From Symsagittifera roscoffensis (taxonomy: Eukaryota; Xenacoelomorpha; Acoela; Convolutidae): 64,000 nt of DNA. Under the pieces are notes generated by a model that was given only the letters and a program-made list of their open reading frames with translations, had not been told where the DNA came from and ran no database searches. Shown in pieces: positions 55,532-64,000 of this stretch (the stretch's first letter is position 1; each line of letters starts with the position of its first letter). Both the position numbers and the translations under genes were made by a program. Location of the stretch: positions 10,630,723 through 10,694,722 of the forward strand of contig NC_087066.1 of assembly GCF_963678635.1 (NCBI RefSeq), written 5' to 3'.

Positions 55532-56568
55532 GTATCCGGAACTCCTGTGAAGCTGGTTTTCTTTTGCACGTCAATCACTCGGGACCTTTTCTTCGCCGGT
55601 ATCTCTGGTATCTTTCTGTCTGGGACCCTAGAGCTCCTTGTTGATGGTGTTGCATTGCTAGCTCCCTCTCTGGTCATCGCGTCTTGGGAGATTTGTACTC
55701 TGCCCGTGTCATCGATTGTTCCATAGGGTGCAGTCACCCCGGAACCTGGCGCATTCCTTTGGCAACCAATCGTCCTGCTGTTTCTATCAGCTTTCTCACC
55801 GTTTGATCCACGACTGGGTCACCTAAGGTGTCACTCGTATCCGGGATTGTCACTCGACCAGTTGTAGCCGGGAGTCGCGTTTCTATCATCTGACTCATTT
55901 CTCGAGGCGTCAAGAGTTCCATCGGGGACTGCCCACGAGGAATATCCCTTGTAGGCATCACTTTTTCTGCGGCTGTCGTTAACGACAGACGCTCCGATCG
56001 CTGCTTGTATTCTCGCCTCAAGCGCTCTATTTCTTCACCCTGCTTCTTTTTACAGTCTTCAAATAGTTTCTTCCACATGTCTCTATCTTCTTCTAAACTG
56101 AGCATGGTCTTGGTTATCTCGTCCAGCTCCCATCCAGCTCCAGTCTTCTCCAGTTCTTCTGTCTTCCCATTGAGATCTTGCTTAGTCTCGTTCGTTTGAA
56201 CCTCCTCCTTTACTCTCGCCCTCTTTGGTGGCACAGCTGCTCTCAGTTGTATGCACTGATACACGTAATCTTCTCTGATACTAATATACAAGTATACTTG
56301 CATAAGAAATATTATTTAAGTATAGGCTGAATTTAGAATGCATGCAGGAAGAGGTCATACTAAAAGTGTGTTGTGTGTGATATGTGTGTTATTTTATGTT
56401 ATGTGTTATGTTATTTAGACCCAGGGTAAGAAGGAACTAGTGACCATGAATAACCGGATGACGATCTTAAAAATAGATCCGAAGTTTGGACTGTCCATTC
56501 TTAGATCGAATTCCAAAATTTTAGCAACTGATTGATTTTAATAAATTTTAGAATCAAAATCTTTTATC
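55532..56568 (-). repeat. Left arm of a 1.04-kb inverted duplication
   Basis: 55532-56568 is the reverse complement of 56849-57884 with only a few differences. It includes the minus-strand ORF pieces 56303-55734 and 55737-55522, a second copy of the coiled-coil ORF. The rest of the element runs on the plus strand, so this arm is the inverted, out-of-place copy. The arms are separated by 280 bp that include the 200-N gap. Confidence 0.85.
55734..56303 (-). CDS. Inverted copy of the coiled-coil ORF
   Basis: The 189-codon frame is intact from its ATG. It has a basic patch (PPKRARVKEE, residues about 25-35) that could be a nuclear signal, then a heptad-rich helix (about 60-115: LEEDRDMWKKLF..IERLRREYKQ), then a Ser/Thr/Pro-rich and helical end. 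The right-arm copy is frameshifted near 57247 by a one-base loss, so this inverted copy keeps the better frame. The function is unknown; coiled-coil proteins of retroelements often multimerise or bind nucleic acid. Confidence 0.5.
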   Translation of the reverse strand: MQVYLYISIREDYVYQCIQLRAAVPPKRARVKEEVQTNETKQDLNGKTEELEKTGAGWELDEITKTMLSLEEDRDMWKKLFEDCKKKQGEEIERLRREYKQRSERLSLTTAAEKVMPTRDIPRGQSPMELLTPREMSQMIETRLPATTGRVTIPDTSDTLGDPVVDQTVRKLIETAGRLVAKGMRQVPG

Positions 56569-56594
56569 TGACTGTTTCAAATAAATTTTAATAC

Positions 56595-56794
56595 NNNNNN
56601 NNNNNNNNNNNNNNNNNNNNNNNNNNNNNNNNNNNNNNNNNNNNNNNNNNNNNNNNNNNNNNNNNNNNNNNNNNNNNNNNNNNNNNNNNNNNNNNNNNNN
56701 NNNNNNNNNNNNNNNNNNNNNNNNNNNNNNNNNNNNNNNNNNNNNNNNNNNNNNNNNNNNNNNNNNNNNNNNNNNNNNNNNNNNNNNNNNNNNN
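56595..56794. other. Assembly gap (200 N)
   Basis: A run of exactly 200 N stands at the centre of the inverted duplication. A round number usually marks a gap of unknown size. Confidence 0.99.
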
Positions 56795-56848
56795 GTTCGA
56801 GGACCTACCAGCCAGGTGAGATGCCTTTGCTCACCAAGCCTAAGTCTG

Positions 56849-57891
56849 GATAAAAGATTTTGATTCTAAAATTTATTAAAATCAATCAGTTGCTAAAATT
56901 TTGGAATTCGATCTAAGAATGGACAGTCCAAACTTCGGATCTATTTTTAACATCGTCATCCGGTTATTCATGGTCACTAGTTCCTTCTTACCCTGGGTCT
57001 AAATAACATAACACATAACATAAAATAACACACATATCACACACAAAACACTTTTAGTATGACCTCTTCCTGCATGCATTCTAAATTCAGCCTATACTTA
57101 AATAATATTTCTTATGCAAGTATACTTGTATCTTAGTATCAGAGAAGATTACGTGTATCAGTGCATACAACTGAGAGCAGCTGTGCCACCAAAGAGGGCG
57201 AGAGTAAAGGAGGAGGTTCAAACGAACGAGACTAAGCAAGATCTCATGGGAAGACAGAAGAACTGGAGAAGACTGGAGCTGGATGGGAGCTGGACGAGAT
57301 AACCAAGACCATGCTCAGTTTAGAAGAAGATAGAGACATGTGGAAGAAACTATTTGAAGACTGTAAAAAGAAGCAGGGTGAAGAAATAGAGCGCTTGAGG
57401 CGAGAATACAAGCAGCGATCGGAGCGTCTGTCGTTAACGACAGCCGCAGAAAAAGTGATGCCTACAAGGGATATTCCTCGTGGGCAGTCCCCGATGGAAC
57501 TCTTGACGCCTCGAGAAATGAGTCAGATGATAGAAACGCGACTCCCGGCTACAACTGGTCGAGTGACAATCCCGGATACGAGTGACACCTTAGGTGACCC
57601 AGTCGTGGATCAAACGGTGAGAAAGCTGATAGAAACAGCAGGACGATTGGTTGCCAAAGGAATGCGCCAAGTTCCGGGGTGACTGCACCCTATGGAACAA
57701 TCGATGACACGGGCAGAGTACAAATCTCCCAAGACGCGATGACCAGAGAGGGAGCTAGCAATGCAACACCATCAACAAGGAGCTCTAGGGTCCCAGACAG
57801 AAAGATACCAGAGATACCGGCGAAGAAAAGGTCCCGAGTGATTGACGTGCAAAAGAAAACCAGCTTCACAGGAGTTCCGGATACAATCTGA
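56849..57891 (+). pseudogene. Coiled-coil ORF of the large retroelement (right arm)
   Basis: This is the same protein as the minus-strand copy but is split into 57114-57302 and 57311-57682 by a one-base deletion after GACTAAGCAAGATCTCAT. A further frame at 57679-57891 continues with 'SRVPDRKIPEIPAKKRSRV', a basic end. It runs directly into the GDSL-like ORF and has the same strand as gag-pol, so this is the copy in its natural place. The ATG at 57114 follows an AT-rich stretch that may hold a promoter. Confidence 0.5.
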
Positions 57892-57932
57892 GAGCCTGCT
57901 TCAATCGATCGACTTGGAGCACAGCAGTAAAA

Positions 57933-59321
57933 ATGCAGCAACCTCCACTTGTGACATCACATCTGATGCTGGGGGACAGCTTGGTCAGAGTGCTCCAAAA
58001 TTTGAGGACCTCCTGGATCACTACGGTGATGGCTTTTGGATGTGCAACGATTGCCCAGTAATTTCGGATGGTAGAGCTGATGAAACCAGGGAAAACTCCT
58101 AACTTAATGATCCTAGTAGGGTCGAATAACATATCGAGGAGCTCAGATGAGGAAGAGGCACAATGGGAGTCAATGATGGTGTGCCTATTTACTACTCTCT
58201 GGCAGAGATTCAACTGAGCGGTACTGACCGTCTGCACCGTACCAATGAGCACAAAGACGTTGACAGCAACAGGGAGAAGACACAATGAAGGAGTAATCAG
58301 GTGGAAGAACATCCTAAGGAACCTTGCGAGTCGGAATGCTGGACGGATGATCCTTATGGATATTCAGCACGAGCTGAGAGCTATGGATCAGGCCAGACTG
58401 ACTACTGACGGGATCCACTTTGATTGCATCGAAGGACAAGCCTGGTTGAACCGAGTCTTCCAAGAGCGATTAGATGAAATGGAAGTAGAACTCTTTGACA
58501 CAGGAGTGCTGAAAAAGGAAGAAACATCGAATAAACCGGCAATTTCAACCTTTGTGCCTCCTAACTTAGAAACACGTTTGGGAACGGTCCCAGCCGTGAC
58601 GACCTATAGGCCGCAAAGCTCTAGCGAGCCAGGACAAACAACGGACGTACAAAATCGATTGGGGGAAGCGCCCACGAGAAGAACCATCAATCCTAGACGA
58701 AGATTAGGGCCTGTCAACCCGAGAGCGGAAACGACCAGCACCTCTAGATCGGATACGAGATCAGAGACGACGAGAACCAGTCGAGATGAGCGACGCCCAA
58801 ACAGGAGCTCTTTGATGTGGTCGAGGCCCATACCTTCTCCGTGGCATATGTATAAAGGGGATCTGATGAAATTCAACCTTCAGACGATGAGCTTTGCAGC
58901 AGATGCCATAAGGATGTTGAATGGAGCGAGTTTGTCTGTCAACGGACTGTACTCGATAACAGGTGTGGACTGGTTAAAAGCTGCTGGCATAAACTTCAGC
59001 TCTACAACTGCCTTGAGGTTCACCGACTTAGAAGGACTGCCCTCGAACAATACAATGGGTCCAGTGAATGCAAGACCGTTACGAGACGTGAAACTGAATC
59101 ATGATGAAGGAAATCGAGAAGATAGACCCGGAAGATTCCTGACAACTAGGGAACCAATTGGACAACATGTAAAGATGTTCAGACAGGTGAAAGCACCCCC
59201 AGGCCACGTGAAAGAAAGAGTGTACCCGAAACATGTGAATCAAGAAGGTGATGTTCAGAGATACGGTGGGTTGAAGGCAATAAAGAAAGATGAGACAATC
59301 TTTGCTGATATGACAAAGTAG
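57933..59321 (+). pseudogene. GDSL/SGNH-hydrolase-like ORF
   Basis: One frame from the ATG at 57933 carries three signature blocks of SGNH hydrolases in the correct order and spacing. Block I is LMLGDSLVRV (GDSL with the catalytic Ser, 57972-57983), block III is LVGSNN (58116-58133, Gly and Asn of the oxyanion hole), and block V is TTDGIHFD (58404-58427, catalytic Asp and His). Two in-frame stops interrupt it (TAA about 58056, TGA 58215-58217), so this copy is dead. Residues after the domain are Arg/Ser/Thr-rich (58550-58810), followed by a conserved-looking block ending 59321. SGNH enzymes cleave esters; related esterase domains occur in ORF1 of some CR1 LINEs. Their presence in an LTR element is unusual. 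Confidence 0.65.
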
Positions 59322-59323
59322 AA

Positions 59324-60091
59324 ATGAGGAAGGCCAAGATTATGATAGTCGCGAGTTCAGACTTCAAATATACCTCCAAGTCTCTGTTTTGCCCTGATGT
59401 TATAATGTTGGCAGCGGTCGACCTGGACCTAATGCAATCCGTGTCGATGACAATCGGAGTACAAAGTCAGACAGAGATGAACCCAATTACAATTGTGTTC
59501 GCTGGCATCAATGACCATCTACACAGCAGAGGTTTTCTGAGCAGACTCAGAGAGCCTACGACAGCCGAAGCCGCTGTATCGCCAGCTATAAAAGATATCC
59601 TCGAGTCAATGGGTGAAGTGGAAGATACCCTGAGAGAGGGTGCCTTCACTAAAATAACACCGAGAGCCGTGTTTGCACTGTCTCCGGGATATGCACATCT
59701 CCCGGATGGACTGAAGCTCCTGTATGCGATTTTGGCTTTGCTCTCGGAAGGGAAATATGATGTGATCATATGTGCCCCAAATCGCGAGATAGAGATGGAG
59801 AATCTGAGGCCACTCAGAGCTGAATTACCTGTGGTGTGGTCGAACATCTCGAATGCGATGAGAGGATTCAAGGACCATTCACTACAAATGGTAGTGTTCG
59901 ACGAAGTGCTCGGGTTGGAACTGTCCAACTTCAGTCGACAACTCAAGTTGAAGCCAGTAACTGACAATGACCATAGAGTAATCGTAGCGATGTCAAACGA
60001 TTTGTGGTTCCGGGGAATGGAAGTAAAAGAAGCAAGAGAGGGAAGAGAGAACTCCAAGGAGACCAGAGCTCATCTGGAGGCGATGGTTTGA
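59324..60091 (+). CDS. Second hydrolase-like ORF (SGNH-like motifs, tentative)
   Basis: The 255-codon frame begins 2 nt after the stop of the preceding ORF, in a shifted frame. It has 'KIMIVASSDF' near the start, then 'ITIVFAGINDHLHSRGF', where AGIND looks like block III (GxND) of SGNH folds, and 'VTDNDHRVIVAMSNDLWFR', where D-N-D-H could be block V. No GDSL serine is visible. It may be a degenerate second copy of the hydrolase fold acting as a structural domain. The alternative is an unrelated Rossmann-like fold. Confidence 0.4.
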   Translation: MRKAKIMIVASSDFKYTSKSLFCPDVIMLAAVDLDLMQSVSMTIGVQSQTEMNPITIVFAGINDHLHSRGFLSRLREPTTAEAAVSPAIKDILESMGEVEDTLREGAFTKITPRAVFALSPGYAHLPDGLKLLYAILALLSEGKYDVIICAPNREIEMENLRPLRAELPVVWSNISNAMRGFKDHSLQMVVFDEVLGLELSNFSRQLKLKPVTDNDHRVIVAMSNDLWFRGMEVKEAREGRENSKETRAHLEAMV

Positions 60092-60099
60092 GAATGAAA

Positions 60100-61776
60100 C
60101 CAGAGGCTAAACGAAACCAGAGGCTGAACAGTGGCTGCACTTAACCCCTCGGATAGCAGCTTTGGGTGCGGATGCTTTCGAGCAAGGCCCAGTGATGATC
60201 AGGAAGATCCATGCCTACTTAGTGAAAGAGGCGAACCTGGCCGAAAATGCTGAAGAGAAGTCAGCCGAGTTCGTGAACAGAGTGTGCCAAGTTACCCTGG
60301 AAGCTTTCTGGACCCAGAAGGTGACGGGAAGAAGGCTTTGACCGGACTGATAGCATGCTGGAAGGGCTAGGAGCCGGATGGACTGCGTCCTTTTTGGCGA
60401 AAATTTACCCAACACTTTCTGGATGTTTGATAAAAGAATTCCTCCAAGCAGTAGTGGAAGTCTCGATCGTTGAACTACTAGCCTTGTTTGTGACGTTTGG
60501 AGCAGAAAACTTTCTGAAAGGACCGGCTATACTGCTCACCGAAGGAGTTCAAAACTTGCGATTAGATGGAATTCTAACGTTGATCGCGATAAGGCATGGG
60601 AACTTGGGAGGACTGATGAATTTGACGCGCTACCCAGAGCAGATGAGAGAGAATGTGAGGAAGTTTGACGTGAAGCGAGCTACCGATTCCTGGAACAAGA
60701 TAAGAGATTTGAGACATACTCTTATCCAGTACCTCCTGCAGCAGAATCGCTTTGGAACAGGAGAGGATGGAACAATTCAGAGCGAGGAAGACGTGCCACG
60801 ACATGTTGGGGGCATGCCCCTGCTAACTGATCTGAGCTTAGCTATGAGGACGGATCCCTTAGCGTTGATCAGAGGAACCACGGAGTTCGTGACAGTCATA
60901 TATGGACCAGCAGTCACGTTTGCGTTCCCTGATGTTAAAGTGGAAGCATACAGGAGGTCGGTGCTGCACCTGAACCTCAAATCAGCAGTGGACGGAAGTG
61001 CGCTGAATTGGTGTGAGCAGCACATATTGCGAGAGCTCATGAGCGAAGAACTGTTGTTTGAAAAGATATCAGAGCCAGAGATAACAGTCGTCAACTTCGA
61101 CGATCACTTTCGCGATCGCATGGGAGAAGTGGACAGGGGGCACATTGAATTATTCCCAAAGCTCTGGAATCTGAGGCCCTATGAAAAAACAAATGGCGAG
61201 ATCACAAGTATTCCTCGATTCACTGCGGCATACGACAAGGAGAGAGAAGAGACGAAAGGTTGGGGTGATTACAATAAGCTGCCAGAGGAAATCCCTGAAT
61301 TCCCTCTGATAAGAAGGACGTTGCTCGGAGCAGTCTCCGCAGTGCAAAGTTCTAGGTTGAGAGCCTTTGAGACCAATGAAAGGAGGATGGCAAAATTCTC
61401 GGAAACGATGGATCCGTGTTTTGTGGGCAGAAAGGCCGCAGTGTTACAGCATACGCAGTTTGCTTACACGGATCAGGCAACGAGAAGGCGAATAAGCAAC
61501 GCAGCGAAATCGAAGCCTGGGAGATTTGACGAGGAATGGGCGAAACTGGATATAGCGCCTATGAGGATGAGAGGCAGAGCCGAATTACCAGAGGCCTCCT
61601 TGATCTTGACGAGTGTGAAACCGGAGTTAACAGTGGGAGGAACGCTTCAGACGAGAACCTTGCTAGCAGCATTTGGCTATGAAGAGGTCAAAATAGTTTA
61701 TGGAGAGGAGGAAGATCAGTCAGCTGGCAGGCTAATCATACCGAAATTCTCAGAAGCGGCCAGAGGTGAAGAGTAG
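60100..61776 (+). CDS. Long ORF of unknown function in the large retroelement
   Basis: The intact 473-codon frame starts near 60355. A shifted frame at about 60130-60340 ('LTPRIAALGADAFEQGPVMI') is its likely upstream part. It is mainly helical, with hydrophobic helices near residues 25-60 and mixed charged sequence later ('DDHFRDRMGEVDRGHIELF'). I recognise no domain. It follows the hydrolase-like ORFs on the same strand with little spacing, which suggests one long polyprotein-like region. Confidence 0.45.
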
Positions 61777-63540
61777 GGGCCCTCAAATTCGAGAGAGAAA
61801 TCAGAAAGAGATGACGGGCAGGGAGGAAGCCGTCGATCGGAGGAGCCTATGCAACAGGAACCTGGTCAGGCCGATAGAGAAGACGATAAGGAATCGACAG
61901 GAGGAGTATCCAGACTAGACTTCAATTTCCTCAGTGATTTTGAAAGCGGCGATCAAAATTGGTGATTGACAAGATTAATGAAATGAAGATGAAACTGGGC
62001 ACAAGGTGACATTGTGGAAGACGAGAAGGACGAAGGTGGATTCCGAACTCTCGATGAAAGCTGTCAACTCTGCGAAGAGAAAACGCGTCGAGGAAGCTAG
62101 GGCTTTGGGACAGGGTGATGATCGATTACCTGACAGAGACAGGATTTTGACTGATGAAGCGATGGTGCCACTCATTCTCATGGCAGGGATGAAGAAAACT
62201 GGTTACAAAACCAGGAAGAGTGACCGCAATCTGACTGGAGAAACATTAGAAGTGGAAATACTCAGCCAATGTGGAGAGAGTACTATGAAAGACTTTAAAT
62301 GAACCACGGAAATGGAAGTGTTGTCGGACAGGTAGTCCCAGTCGAATATAACAGACTGACAGTGTCGGAGACTGTATCAATAGATGAACCCGGCAGTGGA
62401 TACATGGAGATGTTGGAGTACAGAAATTCGGCCGGAAGACAAAAGTGCAATGGAAGGTTATTTGGAAATGATGATGCAAGGCACCACCCTGAAGCAGAAA
62501 GCATACGGGACTCTGGTATCGTCTGAGATGCATGCAAAAACGATAGAGCAGTTGGTGAGCTTTCCATGGAGAGCGGTAGTGTTACGATTGTTCGAAGAAG
62601 AAATGAGAACCACGCTGAAGATACACGCTCTGATAGCAGTACCTTATGTGAGAACTGAGTTACAACTGAGGTTCGCCTGGTGCGTGATCGGACTGACTCA
62701 TGGGGAATATGATTCAGAAGAAAGGAAAAGATCAAAGGAAGAAAAGGTATTCTTAATGACGAGCATGAGAGATCTGATAACCCAAGAGGAAGCAGCAATA
62801 GCGTGCGCGAAGCGGAGAGACGCTCTCTGTTTCATTCGGTTCATGATACAACAAATTTCAGTGCCAGCATTGAGCACTTGTGTCAAGATGTTAAGGGAAG
62901 GCGATGAATGAGCGAAAGCCTTGCTCTTGCTAGCACTGCTGGATATGCATCAAAGCAAACCAATGCGAGTGAACATGAAAGAAATCGTGGAACTAGAACG
63001 CATGAGGAAAATAGACTAAATAGCCATGGAGGAACCGAGGTGAATCTAGTGACTGCACTAGGATTCTACAGCATGTTTGGTTCTTTAGAGTCACTATTGA
63101 ATCTAGAACAAAAGCATGAGATGGTCACGGCCATAAGTGTAGAAGTGTTCACAGGAGTTTTTCAGACTGAGCAAAAACACATAGGAAGTTGGAGGGAAGC
63201 GATCGAGGCGGAAATGAACATCCGACAAAGTGAGACATATCGCAGACCATCGGGAGCGCGATATTTGGTGGGATCGACATTAGCTCCAATGTGCAAGAGC
63301 AGATACCCGGTGCATTTCGTAGCTGTGGATGTGAAAAGTACGAGAACGATCGTGGATCAAGCCATCTCGGTGCCAAAATGTGTAAGACTAGCGAGAATAT
63401 CAGAAAAGTCTTACGAGCTACTGTGCAAAATGTTCTCAGCAGTTCCGGAGAGAACCAAAGAGGAGTTAGAGTCGACAGTGGGAAGGAAGTTCATGGGATA
63501 CGCCAGTGGGATTTTCAGTGACTTTGAAAGACAGAAGTAG
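61777..63540 (+). pseudogene. Further broken coding sequence of the large retroelement
   Basis: Successive frames cover the stretch: an acidic piece to about 61964 ('SRLDFNFLSDFESGDQNW'), 62006-62302, 62384-62911 (helical), then an in-frame TGA after 'LREGDE' with the same frame continuing as 'AKALLLLALLDMH'. Finally 62908-63540 contains 'LVTALGFYSMFGSLESLLNL' and 'SVPKCVRLARISEKSYELL'. Codon usage looks coding, but I recognise no family. Frame switches and stops show decay. Confidence 0.4.
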
Positions 63541-63972
63541 AAAGGATCAACAGTCACGGATTACAATGCAGTAGATGAGAATGATGAAGTCCACCGAGTG
63601 ATGATGGAAGTGGAACCACTACTGGAAGCTTCGAGAAAGCGTAATTGGAGGAGCATCATGTCAACACATGATGAGTTTCCCTGCCATTGCTTGTTGCAAA
63701 CATGGTGGTAACCCGGGCGTAGTAATCCAGTCTTGATCTGGGACTGTAGAGAGCTGCTCTCCATGGGTTTACCAGACTCATCACGGCCCATAACGATAGT
63801 GATAGTGGGAGTTATGATGGCGATACGATGACTGGAAGCTCATGTGAAAGAGAACAATAGACAGGAGGCGCCAACGAGAGAACAATTGCAGATCTTTTTG
63901 AGACAATGTGCAAAATCTTGAACATTCCGATGGAAGTGAAAAAGATATGGGCCAGAAGACGCCTGATGCCAT
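63541..63972 (+). other. Coding-like sequence running off the window
   Basis: The sequence keeps the GC level and codon texture of the element but no plus-strand frame longer than about 60 codons remains. It ends within open sequence at the window edge; the 3' LTR lies outside. Confidence 0.35.
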
Positions 63973-64000
63973 GGTTTAGAGCCAACATGACTGCATGGTT

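Larger units (their letters stand above)
45940..63972 (+). mobile_element. Very large Ty3/gypsy-like retroelement with GDSL hydrolase-like cargo, decayed, runs off the window
   Basis: The coding order on the plus strand is gag N-terminal ORF, gag-zinc knuckle-protease, RT-RNase H, integrase finger, remnant of integrase core, acidic C-terminal region, coiled-coil ORF, GDSL/SGNH-like ORF, a second SGNH-like ORF and several long ORFs of unknown type up to the window edge. Codon composition is even and GC-richer (about 48-50%) than the surrounding host sequence. Frameshifts and nonsense codons occur throughout, and a 1-kb inverted duplication surrounds an assembly gap. Total length exceeds 16 kb, large for this class. 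Limits are not established. Confidence 0.6.

Noticed and set aside
1-63972. CRISPR arrays or bacterial operons
   Set aside because: Tandem repeats present are minisatellite or microsatellite type, and genes have spliceosomal introns; nothing prokaryotic is seen.

Overview
The window looks like a transposon-rich, AT-rich, intron-bearing animal genome, probably a marine or other non-vertebrate invertebrate; the species cannot be fixed from sequence alone. Three host genes, all on the minus strand, could be modelled exon by exon with consistent phases: a nine-exon ZNF318-like SR/matrin-zinc-finger gene (5185-12455), a three-exon Rheb-like small GTPase with a CAAX end (30943-32366), and a six-exon prolidase gene PEPD (34199-39950) with all metal ligands and one GC-AG intron. 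The spaces between and inside them are AT-rich and carry tRNA-derived sequences, hairpins and short dispersed repeats.

From 17.5 to 28.0 kb, on the minus strand, lies a decayed Ty3/gypsy-class retroelement with an envelope gene. The order is gag remnant, protease, RT, RNase H, integrase, a TARG1/OARD1-like macro domain, then Env. Between the macro domain and env are two genes in the opposite orientation: a small hydrophobic/acidic ORF and an intron-containing JmjC-like ORF whose iron ligands look lost. This cargo arrangement is the most unusual feature of the window. The element is cut at its 5' end, where a plus-strand fragment of another Ty3-like element begins.

From 40.2 to 44.3 kb is a CR1-like LINE (PHD-like finger ORF1 piece, APE endonuclease, RT, (AAC)n tail). 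An 802-bp DNA transposon with matching terminal inverted repeats and a 6-bp target duplication has split its endonuclease.

From about 45 kb to the end of the window is a very large plus-strand retroelement: a leader with recurring CCGGAGGGGT motifs, gag-protease, RT-RNase H, an integrase lacking most of its catalytic core, and then more than 6 kb of further coding sequence. The extra coding sequence includes a GDSL/SGNH-hydrolase-like ORF with three of the family's motif blocks in one frame. A near-perfect 1.04-kb inverted duplication flanks a 200-N assembly gap inside it. Frameshifts and stop codons are common in all the retroelements, so most of their ORFs are given as pseudogenes.
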